Shown here piece by piece: positions 34,828-46,763 of a stretch of 64,000 nt of DNA (positions are counted from its first letter, which is position 1; each line of letters starts with the position of its first letter). This DNA is from Metopolophium dirhodum (taxonomy: Eukaryota > Arthropoda > Insecta > Hemiptera > Aphididae): the NCBI RefSeq assembly GCF_019925205.1, contig NC_083564.1, positions 5,151,491-5,215,490 on the forward strand. Direction: 5' to 3'. Both the position numbers and the translations under genes were made by a program. The notes under the pieces were generated by a model. The model was not told where the DNA came from. It was given only the letters and a program-made list of their open reading frames with translations, and did no database searches.

Positions 34828-34833
34828 TTTATT
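34828..34833 (-). terminator. Polyadenylation signal for the 34983-35069 exon
   Basis: AATAAA on the minus strand, about 150 bases after the stop codon of the terminal exon candidate. This is a plausible 3'UTR length, with the caveat that AATAAA is common in this DNA. Confidence 0.35.
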
Positions 34834-34982
34834 GTTAATTAATTCTCCATTTAGATAGGACAATTTTGACCATAATCGGTGGACTGGAATGGTACATAAA
34901 AAGTATTTAGTTGTCTAGTGCTACGATTGGGAACTAGAAATCTTAACGTTGAAAGTAATTCTGGACAATATAAACTTGTCCA

Positions 34983-35069
34983 TTAAGTAGTTTCGAAATA
35001 AAACTGAGATCTGACCATTTCCTCCGCGTCAATCTCCAGCGATTCCATGTTTAAAAGAGATAGCAGTGG
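34983..35069 (-). CDS. Candidate terminal exon of an unidentified minus-strand gene
   Basis: The minus strand has a strong acceptor (CTCGCTCTTCTTACCTGCAG, AG at 35071-35070). It opens exactly in phase 0 into 28 codons ending in TAA: PLLSLLNMESLEIDAEEMVR then SQFYFETT. The peptide composition (Leu-rich start, acidic middle) looks like real protein, and a polyadenylation signal follows about 150 bases on. Upstream exons must lie at higher coordinates; the phase-0 donor at 44366 is one possibility. I do not recognise the protein. The complementary strand also reads GCAG|GTAAGA here, so a plus-strand donor cannot be excluded. Confidence 0.4.
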   Translation of the reverse strand, partial: PLLSLLNMESLEIDAEEMVRSQFYFETT

Positions 35070-35099
35070 CTGCAGGTAAGAAGAGCGAGGTTCACGTCG

Positions 35100-35683
35100 A
35101 ATGTCGCAGGTAAAATACAAAAGTCTCAAAAAACGATTCCGATTCGAGTCTATTGTTTGACCTACTCCTACGCATAACAATAATATATTACATTATGCGT
35201 ATTGCATTATCCACGGAAAAAGATATCGATATCGAACTCGGCGATTGATTAAGGTTGGCATGTACACGCGTGCAGCAGCGTATGTAACATGGCACGGTGT
35301 GACTTTTGAAAGTTGTCGAGCGTTATGCGATGATTAAGTCAGATTTTATAGTCTCTCCCTCTCCCTCTGTTGTAATAGTAGATACGATAAGTTACGTAAT
35401 ATTATCGAAAGTCCGTCCGATCACCATCATTATACGCGCTGCGTATAATATCCATTGTGCACTTACGGCACAATCCCTCGCGTTTCATCGGTCAACAATT
35501 ATTTATATCGTTCGTCGCCGTCGATGGATTGTGACGTAATAAGTATACCAATATAATATCCTACGCCTACGCGTTATTGTCGTTTTCAAAACGCCATGCG
35601 TTCATCTTATCTATAAATGGACACGTAATATTATTACGTTATTGTACACCGTAACAATATAACGACAGGTGTGCGTACGATTT
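35100..35683. other. Non-coding stretch with CpG pockets
   Basis: No gene is supported. It includes the palindrome GATATCGATATC near 35222-35233 and CpG-bearing sequence at 35390-35530. Confidence 0.5.
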
Positions 35684-36226
35684 TTATATAACAACATTAT
35701 TATGTTTACCGTTTATTCGACCGAAATCGGCTACAGGGGCGTACGAGTCGTGTGATTTCGACGAGGGTGGACGACGATGTGCATCACGTGCCTCTCCCTC
35801 TCTCTTCCCCTCCCCCCCCCCCCAAACGCACACTTGTAAGTTGCCAGACCAATCCACTCGAGCGAATCGAATCGGACAGTATGACGACACGATAGTAAAT
35901 GAAAGACGGTGCGACACGTTTGGCGCTTCGAGAAGTTCACCGGTGACGAGCTCTATTTGGAAATCATTAACAGAAACGATGAAAATATAATAACGAACAC
36001 GCGACACAACAGTATTGTGCCAGTGGAATAATACACTCCCCAAAAGCAGAATACAACATCGACCGATAAATCGTATTTCGACTCGAGTTATTCGCGCACA
36101 TTTTTTTTTTTTTTTAAATATTATATCGAAACCGTGACTCGTATCATTCGCTGCCGTCGCGCGGAAATTCGCGTATAGCGACGGAGTAATAATAATAACA
36201 TACACGATACGACATGTAGACTGCAA
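35684..36226 (-). other. 180-codon open frame, coding status doubtful
   Basis: The frame is unusually long for AT-rich DNA. Its later part reads reasonably (for example ELLEAPNVSHRLSFTIVSS), but it crosses a poly-Lys tract from an A-run and a Gly tract from a C-run, has no proper ATG at its beginning, and shows no recognisable domain. The region is CpG-rich, which thins out stop codons, so chance is the simplest explanation. It lies just upstream, in transcription order, of the 34983-35069 exon candidate. Confidence 0.2.
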
Positions 36227-36916
36227 AATAAATATTTGATATTGTCATTATTATTATGTGTATCGTAGAAATTACTTTTTACTTGGCTCGACGAGTCTTC
36301 ATAGTTGTTATTGAGATATACCTAACTCGACGGAAACTAGTTTTGAGAAAAAAAAAATCTGCCGGCTTTGCGCGTCTACCGTTATAATCTATATGGTTCC
36401 CATGTACATAGTATATACATAAATAATATATACATAATACGCCGACATACAAACATAGTAAACCCACACACACATATTATATATATACATTTGTATACTT
36501 ACATATATTATTACGCGAGCAGCCCGACAACCGTAGAATACAGAATACGGTCTGTGTACAGATTGATATGAGATTATAATATATACATTGCAGTAATATC
36601 CTCGAAACCATAAAATTGGTTTCACAATGTCGTTTCGGTCGCGTACAACGTAATATAATATTACGTACAGGGTGGTTTATTATTATTATTATTATTATTA
36701 TTATTGCTATTTTTTTTTTTCGTCGCGAATCAGACATGATATTATTGTATTTTGTCTGAGTGTACATGTGATTTGACATTCGAGTGACGGCTGGCAATCC
36801 ACCTGCACTGTGAAAAATGTTATACTGTTACAATATTATGTTATATTGTCGTCACAATATTATGTCATGTGATATTATTCGTTTAATTACGAATACCGGT
36901 GACCTATATACTCGCT
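36227..36916. other. AT-rich non-coding DNA
   Basis: No gene is supported. (ATT)n lies at 36679-36704, and a TACAGGGTG motif at 36666-36674. Confidence 0.55.
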
Positions 36917-36970
36917 ATGGGTACTATATTATATGAAATACTACCGTTTCGATACGAAAAACAATCCGAT

Positions 36971-37105
36971 ATGCCGTTACTGAAACTGTGGGCAATCGTG
37001 TTTTTCTTTAACGTGCAACACAACAACGCGCAGGTAGAATATTACTATACCCACTTAGGTATACCTGGAATAAACTTTTCGAGTATACGGTACAAAAATA
37101 AATGA
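36971..37105 (+). CDS. Candidate small secreted peptide (44 codons) or signal-peptide exon
   Basis: From the ATG at 36971 the reading begins MPLLKLWAIVFFFNVQHNNA, a classic signal peptide: one basic residue, a hydrophobic core LWAIVFFF and a small residue before the likely cleavage site. It then gives a short mature part starting QVEYYYTHLG and ends at TGA with an overlapping AATAAA. Two readings are possible. It may be a complete 44-residue secreted peptide. Alternatively the CAG|GTAGAA at 37033/37034 is a phase-0 splice donor and this is the first exon of a larger secreted protein; aphid salivary effectors often have such signal-peptide exons. An in-frame ATG upstream (about 36917) would add 18 residues and bury the signal. 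No family is recognised. Confidence 0.35.
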   Translation: MPLLKLWAIVFFFNVQHNNAQVEYYYTHLGIPGINFSSIRYKNK

Positions 37106-37626
37106 AATCATCTCGACTGTTTACTGAAGTATAAGCGCAATTGATGTCCGATACATTTTCCGAAGAATTTACATACTGAATTCGGCTGAATTAATTATAT
37201 CTGTTTGGGGTTCGATAACATTCTCTGCGTACCATTCTGCTTCCATATTAAAATAACAAAGAGTGCATTTATATACGGGTAAACTGCAGCTGCTCTTTCC
37301 CCTACATCCTGTCAGCGTTTTAAAACGTAGGTAGCTGGTATATTATACGTTTTGATATATATAGCCATACATATATTTACCGAAATGTAAACATAATATA
37401 GAAATATTTCCTATTAGTAATTTATCATAATATAAAGTAACGTAATAATATTATATTTAAACGATGACCAAGTTCTTTGAAAAATACCGGCCGTATTTAA
37501 CGAATGGATGAATAATAATTGTTTGTATTCTACAGGTAGGCGAAAAAATAATAAAATAGAAAAAAAGTCATCTCCGGTACCTAAAATAATATAACATTAT
37601 ATTCAGTATACTTACTGTGCACATAC
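37106..37626. other. AT-rich non-coding DNA
   Basis: No gene or element is recognised. Confidence 0.55.
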
Positions 37627-37634
37627 GTCATATC

Positions 37635-37813
37635 CAGGGGCGGACTGGGAATACAAATTGGCACCGGGGGGAAAGGAAATTAGGCCCGATTTCGGGCTGA
37701 TAATAAAATATTTATAAGTCATCGGCCCAAATGTATTCAAGCAGCCCTGCACATTTTCGGCAGGCCCGGGCGCGGATCGCTCACCCGTCACCCTAGCCAA
37801 TCCGCTCCTGCAG
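37635..37813. mobile_element. hAT-type MITE with 8-bp target duplication
   Basis: The element opens CAGGGGCGGACTGG and closes with CCAATCCGCTCCTG followed by CAG, forming imperfect terminal inverted repeats of a well-known hAT type. It is flanked directly by GTCATATC at 37627-37634 and 37814-37821, an exact 8-bp target-site duplication as hAT transposases make. The 179-bp interior contains a GC-rich hairpin (GGCCCGATTTCGGGC). It has no coding capacity and depends on a transposase elsewhere. Confidence 0.85.
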
Positions 37814-38184
37814 GTCATATCATGATAATATTAATATTATTCACATCATTATAGTACTCGGGGGTTGTTTTTTTGAAATTTTTTATTAATTTATCATATT
37901 ATGTTGTATATAGGCACCGTGATCATCCTCGTCATACGCCCGGCGCTGTGTAATAACTGTATTATCATTATCATATAATATAATAAAAATATAATCTCGC
38001 AGTAAGCCCCTGCCGGGCATTTCCCAGTATGCCGACAATCGAACGCCAGGAGAGTTTATTCGGAAATAATATACACATAATATTATTATACTGTTCGTAT
38101 GATGGGATATTAATGCTATATATAACGTATACTATAGTGCATAGGTTTATACATATCATATATCTACATTTATATATATATAAA

Positions 38185-38209
38185 TGTGTGTGTGTGTGTG
38201 TGTGTGTGT
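38185..38209 (+). repeat. (TG)n microsatellite
   Basis: About 12 uninterrupted TG units next to a (TA)n tract. Confidence 0.95.
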
Positions 38210-38289
38210 AAACAAATAAATTATAAATAAAATTGTTATACGATGCGATGACGACGAAATACGTATATATCATATAATATAATATTATA

Positions 38290-38791
38290 CAGAGTGTAAC
38301 AGAAGACCTGATGAAAAGAAAAAAAAAAGATGCTACTTAATAAACGTATGACAATAATTTATTGCAAACATTATAGGGTCAATAAATAATTAAAGAAATG
38401 CAAGCATGTCGAGAAATTCGCAAAAATAATATTTTGACAACAATAATTATGTACCTACGTTCTAAGTTATTGAGTTACTCAAAAAAATATTGAAATTTAA
38501 AAAATTTCTAAAAAATAATCTACTTGACTTAGATACATGGCTCTAGTACTTTCTACCATCAAACTTGTTCCTATAATCACATTTACAATTTGGTTATTTT
38601 GAAATTTTCCAAAAAAATTTAAATAAAATCAAAATTTTTTATTTTTAGTATTAAAAAATTAAAATCATTTTTTTTAGATTGTAGGTATAGCTCAACACGC
38701 ATGTGTATATAAATAAAATATAACAAAAAAATGTTTAAATATTGATTAGAACAAAAGTTATTTTATCGTCAGGTCATCCTGTTACATTCTG
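38290..38791. mobile_element. Tc1/mariner-type MITE, 502 bp, TA target duplication
   Basis: The left end reads CAGAGTGTAACAGAAGACCT and the right end, on the minus strand, reads CAGAATGTAACAGGATGACC. These are terminal inverted repeats of about 27 bases with few mismatches. TA dinucleotides flank both sides (38288-38289 and 38792-38793), as expected for Tc1/mariner-type insertion. The interior is AT-rich, without a transposase ORF, so the copy is non-autonomous. Confidence 0.8.
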
Positions 38792-38793
38792 TA

Positions 38794-41700
38794 TTGTATG
38801 CGGTGTAGCCCTACGTGATTCTACTGACAATTTACGAGCTTAACAATTCAGCCAACCTAAAAATGTAAGTTCTTAAATTTTATATTATGTTTAATAGTCT
38901 TACAATAAATCTATGATACGTAAATAATATTTTTAAAAAACCCACCTACATATTTTGTAGATACAGTTTAATTAAAATCTTTTGCCAAAATTTTGGAAAT
39001 TATAAAAAGTCTACGTGGGTTGAAAGTTGGAAGTACTAACGACCGACATAAATATATATTATTATCGGATATGAATGAAATTTGCATGTGAAAATGTGAA
39101 ATCAATAGGTCGAGTTAATTTAATATAGTTAGGCAGGTAATTAATATCTAGTTATTGGTGAAATATCGAGAAAACTTTTATTATTACAGTTCATAAAGTT
39201 TTGTGTTATAATGTATAATACTTTGAATAGTTTATACCAGTAAGTTTTACCGATATTTTTAAAACGTCTTCTTCTACTCGAGGGGCTTTTCTCCTTCACC
39301 CCACCGAATTGGTACCCCACGCCCGATATTATCATATTATACGGTTCCGGACTATAGAAAAATGCAGATCTAGTGTAGACAATCGATCTGCGATTTGATG
39401 TACAATACGATCAGTCTATAATATGAATAATACAAAGCGACGTTATGTACAATACTCGATATGTATTACGTCATCGTGTCTGGCGACTATTTTACAATAT
39501 TTCATGTAGAATTTAGGACTTATTATAATATATGGTCCTATTACCTATATAATCCAAACCTTATAAGTCAAATTGTGACAGTTCATTTAAAATAATCTAA
39601 AAGCAAATATTCGAAGCAATATTTTTCTTATTTAATTTTTTAGTTTGTATTTATTCTTCGAGAAGATAATGGGGGGCTCCCGTGAACATCATGTTCGTGT
39701 GAGGGCCCACAAGTTCACAATTTGAAGTAAATCAAACAGTGATAATATAAATTAAATAACTATAATTTGCAATTCACATTTCTCGCATAACTAAAATCTG
39801 AAACTGAACAACGATTGAACCATAAATATTGAACAGCGATAAAGGTATAAAATAGCTGTTGTAGGTATATACGCACATAATTACACGTACCTATATACGA
39901 TACATTTTTAATGAATCTGGTATGTAGATGTATGCAATATCGTTCCCATATAGTATAAGTAATAGAAATAAATTGTGCATAATGTGATATAATAGTATTA
40001 TGCTGATTTGCTAAGTGCGTCCTACCTCAACAAGCCACCCAGCGTGTTTTTGACTGCAGTTCATGACCCGTTCCACCAACATTTTTTCACGCTGCACATC
40101 ACAAAAATTTAGGTCAATTTTACCGTGATGTTTTTTACGGGTACATTTTTTTTACCGTTCGCGAATCCAAGTGACTCGTAATTGTTAATGTTTTTAAACC
40201 GGTAAATTTCACATCTCTAAATTATATGCACTCGTGAACGACGGCGCGTAACGGTCGCAGGTCGCAGATGGAATATCGAGGCCAAAATCACACTGTCGCA
40301 CTGCACAACACTATAATAATATATTATTTTATTATATAAGCACTCGTTGGAACTATTGTCATAAACTAATTGGAGCGAACAGTGGCGATAGGGACGAAAT
40401 TGGCGAGACTGACTCGAAGACGGTCGGACGGGCAGTGACGACCAAACGGAAAACAATGCGTGGTTACCCTATATTATGTTCACCACGATACACGGTGACA
40501 CGGGAGGCGGTCGCCCGACTGCGGTTACCAGCATACCACGTATTTACAGAACTGCTATTGTATTTTTTATATCACAATAATATAATACAATATTCGCGTA
40601 GAGACTCTTTCGGAAACCAAGCTGAAGCCGATACGTTTATCGCGGTGACATCCAATGGGTTTGTAAACCCGCGTTGTCCGACCGTGGTATAAGCACATAT
40701 TTACAGCCATGGGGGGGAGGGGAAATTGCCCACCTAGCGTTTAGCCCCCGAATACGGACCTGCACTACACCGAGCAGAGTATAGAGACGAATACACTCGA
40801 CTATATATGATTGTCAGTAACGCGTTACCAACATTTCGTTACCTGTACGTATGCGGGACACGGGACGTGGCTTTAAACAGGGTGTACATGTATTATATTA
40901 TTATACATAATAAATCATAATGCCACGCTGTTTTTCGAGGTGGATGCCAAAACAGTCACCTATAGTGTTATTATTCACGTCGTGTTTCTAGCATTATAGG
41001 GGTAGCGACAGTTCTGTACGCATTTACCACCATTATTTAGAAAACATTAGAATTTACCTACATCGTGTTTGTAAACATCATTTTAATATGAACAGGACGT
41101 TTGGTGTACCTTAGCACAATAATCGCGTAACGAGCTGTATGATGGTGTGTTTTCGGTACTGCACAGTGGAAAAAAATATAAAACATTTTTTGTTTTTTTT
41201 TGTTTAGGAACAGCATGAGTGAATGATAATATAGCAATAAATAATAATTACCGCGTGCTCTCCAAAATCGAGTTTAAAACGGGAAATTAATTTCGTTTTG
41301 AACGAAACGCATAAAATACACATCACGCACGCCACGATAACGCCGTAATAAACGACAATATAATAATATTATATTAGTAGATGATGTATAATATTATTAT
41401 AACGTATATTCGATTAGTTTATGATTACATTCGCCGGTTTTCATATGCCGACACGTTACTGTTATTCCAGAATAAATTATAATATTGTTACATTTCGTAT
41501 AAGAAACGAGTGAATAATAATGGACAATATTGTGCGTTGTACAATAATAATAATAATATAATATCGACACTCGTAGAAGAAAAAAAAAATCTAAATATAT
41601 TTTTAATATCGGTGGAAATTACGTTGGACGAGAGTTTCATATATGATATTATCATCATAACGCGATCGTGTAATTTTTGTAAAACAGAAAAAAAAAATAA

Positions 41701-42328
41701 ACGTATACCTACTTTGTATAATAAAAGTATTAGTAACATATTATGCGCAAAACAAAATTAAAAGTTGAACGCGTCGTGATGGTACATTAAACGTTTATCC
41801 CTTCAGCTAATGGTGTAAAATATAATATTATTATGTATAGTCTTTTCCTCATAAAACTAATTCGACACGGTTAATAAGCATACACATTAAATGCGGTGCT
41901 ATTAAAAAAATATACATTACTAAAGTATGTTGTAATCAAGTTTATATGAAAAAGAAGAAAAAAAACGTTAGATTTTTTAATAACATTTATAATGTGATGA
42001 AAACGTCGTCTGCGTCATATTAAAATTTGAAAACTAATACGTTTTACCAAAAAAACATTATTTAACAATAATAACATAATACGCGTTCATATATTGCTCA
42101 AGTTTAAAATATATTCAAACGTCAAGTCTTACTGAAATTTCTAAAATGTTCTAAGATGCACTAATCTGAATAGCAAAATTATGTTATAGATCTACTTAAG
42201 CAAAATATATCTCGATATAAATTGGTTCACACATCCAGTCATAATATATACATTTATCGAAACAATTCAACAGGATCGATATCGAAGTGATACGAAACTG
42301 AAGCTAAAGTTGAATCGTAAATAACGTA
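38794..42328. other. Mostly non-coding, CpG-rich at 40210-40860
   Basis: 40210-40860 is a CpG-rich block with open frames on both strands (for example 40435-40692, plus, and 40217-40456, minus), but no convincing exon. A foldback-like GAACATCATGTTC lies near 39684. Elsewhere the DNA is AT-rich, with no recognisable gene. Confidence 0.5.
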
Positions 42329-42504
42329 CAGTGGAACCTCACCTAACGGACATCTCTAAAATAAAGCGAAATATGTCATGGTAAAAACTATAAACTGGGT
42401 CAAAAAACTAAACCCTCTGAATAACTATGGAAACTTTCAAAAACTGGACAAAATTTCAGCGACCGAGAGTTTCCGGTATCTGAATACCTCTAAAGGTTTC
42501 ACTG
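42329..42504. mobile_element. pogo/Tigger-like MITE, 176 bp
   Basis: The left end reads CAGTGGAACCTCACCTAACG and the right end, minus strand, reads CAGTGAAACCTTTAGAGGTA. CAGTGRAACCT termini are typical of the pogo/Tigger branch of the Tc1/mariner superfamily. TA flanks both ends (42327-42328 and 42505-42506), matching TA target duplication. No coding sequence is inside. Confidence 0.8.
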
Positions 42505-44365
42505 TATCATGAAAACCAAAATATAAAATTAATTAAAAAGTTAAAAATCCTAACTATGATACTAATTTGATTTCCGGGAGCTATATATAGACATTTTACA
42601 TATTAAAAATATAAAATTATTAAATAAAAATTATTTTTAAAATATTAAATACCTTCATAATAACACATATATTTCTAAAACATTATAACTATTTAACGAC
42701 ATCAATTTTTTAAAGTTTGACTTTATAGAAAAGATTCACCGGCAGTCACACACTTTTAAAATTATTTTCAGCTATTATCTCTGTAAATTATTTAAAATTA
42801 TAAATTCCTACTTCCACTACTAAGGCCATTAGCATTACATTTGTGTATACATTTACATTTTAATAATAACTTATTCAATTAAAAATCGAGAGAAGAATAT
42901 AAATAGAAGCTATAATATATATTATTATTGTTCCTATATATTTTTATTTATAAAACGCGCGAAACACACTCAAAATTATAATAATAAAACGATGACACTA
43001 TTATATACTGTAGTTGTTTAGCTATACAAAATTATTCAAATTAAAAAAAATATAAGAAAATATTCTGCTGATTACTTATTCCAAGTACGATACTACGATA
43101 GTACCTATATTTAAAGATAAGAGGAGACCAGGGTTCTGAACGTTCGAGGCAAAATGGGCGGTGGCTGAAGAGGCAATCTTCCAAAAGTTTATAAACTTAT
43201 CCCTTATACCGTCGCAACCACCTTAACTGTTAAGAATGCCCTCTAGTTATGGACAAAGCGTGCGTGGCTAGTTAGACCAATCGGACGAAGAAAAAAAACT
43301 TTTCGAAACAATTCCATCCGTCTCCCCCGCACCACCCCTATTCCACGGCATGTTTTGCTTTCGATATAAGAGCGTATAACGAACTCCCTCAGAAAATGTT
43401 TTCGATAACGAACCTAAATTATTCTACTTCATCAAAATGAACTTCGAGTAAATATTTATTTTCATTTTATAAAATACAAATTTGGTCGGCATCCAGCACG
43501 CAATTTTTCTGAAATTCCAAAAGTCCAATGTTTCATTAGTGTTGTTATTAATTTTCTATATTATTGTGATATTTAAAATTTAATTATATTAAATTACATA
43601 TAATTTGATCATGGTACCTAATCAAAAATCAAACAATTATTAATATAATATAATATATGTACAAACAATTGTTGTCAAGTAAAAATATTATTGCAACGTT
43701 CCACACTGACTGGATAAAATCAAATGAAATCGTTTGTGAAATATCGTATTTAAAAAAAATAAAAATATTTTAAGATATTATGTACATACAAGATAGTACG
43801 AATAAACAAAATGTAGAATAATGTATTTATACAATATAAACATTATACTGTTTAAACTGGAAAGTACCTAATCGTGATATATTATGGTTCGTTCTGTCAA
43901 ACTGGTGGATATTATTCTTATAATATAATATAAGCTCTAATATCGATTACTGTTCGCTGTAGCTATTTTGAAGGTTTACGTCGAATACCGTATTTTATGG
44001 TCAATGTGTGAATTGAAAATTTCTTACAATTTATGAGCGAACGTAATCAAATTATTTCTACGCGCGTTCTTCGATTGTTAACATAATATTTGCATAATAA
44101 TATTATGGAATATCTGAAATTTCATTTTCCATATTGTTAAAAACACGTTTACAGATAACAATATAATATAGCTTATGTTATACATTCACTAAAAATCGTT
44201 TGGCAAGAATATTATCAACGGAAACTTTCGTTCTTCTAAAATATAATAATACATCGTATAGATTCACAGGGAGGATCTGCGTTGGAAAAATTCTAGATTG
44301 AACAAGGCTTATCGTTCAACATCGCGGTGCAATTAACGTTTTAAGATATCAAAAATCTAACTTAC
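42505..44365. other. AT-rich non-coding DNA
   Basis: No gene is supported. Slightly more complex sequence lies at 43120-43400 without exon signals. Confidence 0.5.
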
Positions 44366-44498
44366 CACATACACGGTCTGTCGTTTATAGATAACGGCGT
44401 GCAAAGGATTCGGACGTGAACACTTCAACCATCGGACGAGCGTTGTTTCGAAAACGCATTTTACGGAACGTTTTACTTGCCGCACGCGCGGCGGGCGA
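44366..44498 (-). CDS. Candidate internal exon on the minus strand
   Basis: A strong minus-strand donor, TATGTG|GTAAGTTAG, begins its intron at 44365. The frame in front of it is open for a long way, and the part next to the donor reads ETTLVRWLKCSRPNPLHAVI then YKRQTVYV, ending in phase 0. A possible acceptor is GTAGCAG|TCGCCC at 44499, but its pyrimidine tract is poor, so the 5' boundary is uncertain. The phase matches the terminal exon at 34983-35069, which would imply a 9.3-kb intron. The region is CpG-rich, so the open frame could be chance. Confidence 0.25.
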
Positions 44499-44940
44499 CT
44501 GCTACCTACTGTTGCAGCAAGAAGTATGACGTGCGAACCCAAGTCGGGGAAAACAATATCCGTAGGTAAGCAATAATGGTACATTCCTGACCTGTTTTCG
44601 CGATTTAGTCCATTTGTTTGCGCGCGTCCTGCACTCGCGGTCGACTTTTCACAATATACATCAGTGGACGCAGATAATAATATATTATTATAATATATAT
44701 ATGTACCTGCTATTGTGTGCATATTACGTGTGCCGCAAAGGCGAGGCACGGCACCCTTTGCACGCCGTTCAAACAAACTTCGCCGGAATGTATTTGCATT
44801 CTACTCGGCGGCGGTGGACACCGTAGAAAACGACATTGGCGTAATCGATCGTACACCCGCGGCGCGCACACGGATCTGGCCAGAATGTATACACGATACG
44901 ATGTACGTACGAGTATGAGTGTGCGTGTGAGGGGGAGAAG

Positions 44941-44974
<34 letters not shown>

Positions 44975-46268
44975 AAAGGAAATAAAGAACGAGCAGAGAA
45001 AACATTTTCAATACACACACTGCACACACACACACACACACACACATGCTCACAATGGGCAAACATAAGTTCTATTGTTAATGGCAAACATAGTTATGGT
45101 AAAAATCAATACTCTATATAGGTTTAATTGATTCGGCGACAGGCGGGGGAGGGGTGGAGAGAAAGTGACTTCCGGAGGAAGGAAGCTACTGTTAATATTA
45201 TTACTATTGTCTATATATTATTATTGGTATGTATGTGTGCGTGTATTATAATAATGTTTATAGAGCCAGAGCGACTTTGTCGTTATCTTTTCCTAAACCG
45301 TTATGTTATTGTAATGTTATTGTTCGATATTATAGTATTAACATAATAAATCTGTAAATAAATATAAATTAGGTATTGGATTCGTATTGTATGCGATATT
45401 ATTCTGGAACAAACATCGACACCGAAAAGTGTACGGTAAAGCAAAAATATCGCTTATTTACAGGAACGAGGACTCCGTAATGTTTTTTTGCACATTGTTT
45501 TTTTTAGGTATACTATTGTGTAGATCAAAACAAATATTTTTCATTCGACTGCAGCTAAACATCTAGATAAACCTCGACCGCAGCCTATCGCCTGCAGCAG
45601 TCATGATACACGTATGTGCCCGAGTCCAGCGACAACTATATATATATAATATGATATTATGTGCAGCAGCTGATCTCTCGCACAAAGAAAAAAAAACGAA
45701 TTTCTTCGTATATTATATGCTTCAAGTCCCTTGGGTTCACTCCAAACTTTATAATACTTGCGAAACAAACCAGGCGCCTCTCGATCGTAACCCAAGACTC
45801 CGAGGTCAGCTGATATGCATCTCGTGAAAGACTAAACGTCATAAATTATTAACTCGATTGCTGCTGTTGTTGCATCATTAAAAACGACCAACTTTACAAA
45901 CCAATTTTAAATTTATGAATAAAATATATGACTATACGCTCATGGACGTCATGATAACGTATACTGCCATAATTGACACGATTTCTTGTTGACTTCTATT
46001 GATTGAGTGGTGTCTACAATATAATATATTATTATATAATATTATATTAAACACTATACCATGTTCAATATTATTATTAAAATAATACAAAAAAAACGCG
46101 TGTTTATCCGGGTTGCTCGACCATGATGTGTTGGTTCTGAACGAAATTAAAATATTATTGAATAGAAATAATATAGTATAATATTATTAAAAAAGCGTTT
46201 GTTATAATAATATTATTATTGTCGTCATTACAAAATAATTATTAAGTTCATAAGACACCTTCACGCCA
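44499..46268. other. CpG-rich then AT-rich non-coding DNA
   Basis: 44500-45120 is CpG-rich with many overlapping ORFs on both strands, plus (AAT)n at 44941-44964 and (CA)n at about 45023-45046. The rest is AT-rich. No gene is supported. Confidence 0.5.
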
Positions 46269-46763
46269 ATGTACCGAAATTGCCTACACAATGCGCCGGC
46301 CAACAAATATAATATTATGTTATATTATTGTATTATTAAAGAAAAAATTTCTTCGTATTCATATAACTACGGGAATCGACGTTATTATATATTTTATTTG
46401 TATTCAAAATTCAAATATTTGTATTCATTCGTCTCTAAAATAGACGTGCTTCTGCCATCGATTCCGAGCATCCGCTCGAAAAACTTAAAATTGTTTTGTT
46501 ACAAAATGAAAGCGAGTTTGAAGTTTAGATTTCGGCGAAATCCGTTATTTCTATCAACGACTATTTTTATTTTTCAAATTAAACATTATAAAATTGCCGA
46601 TTTTATTTGTTATGCAATTTTCATTCTAATAAATCAACGTTTGTTACCGTTTTTTTTTAATATCGTATTCTTGTTATTAATATCTATACTATACCGGCAT
46701 CTCAAGTTCGTTATTTGTCGAACAACAGCCAATAGGTATTTAAAAGTTTTCCATACTCCTTAA
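46269..46763 (+). other. 164-codon hydrophobic ORF, status doubtful
   Basis: An ATG-started frame of 164 codons is long for DNA this AT-rich. The second half is strongly hydrophobic, with likely membrane segments (ADFICYAIFILI and FFFNIVFLLLISIL). T-rich DNA automatically yields Phe/Leu/Ile-rich readings, and no receptor or transporter signature is visible. A decayed chemoreceptor-like exon is conceivable but unsupported. Confidence 0.25.

Noticed and set aside
44513..44570. Plus-strand micro-exon with GTTGCAG acceptor and CCGTAG|GTAAGC donor
   Set aside because: It overlaps the stronger minus-strand candidate, is under 60 bases and has no supporting neighbour.
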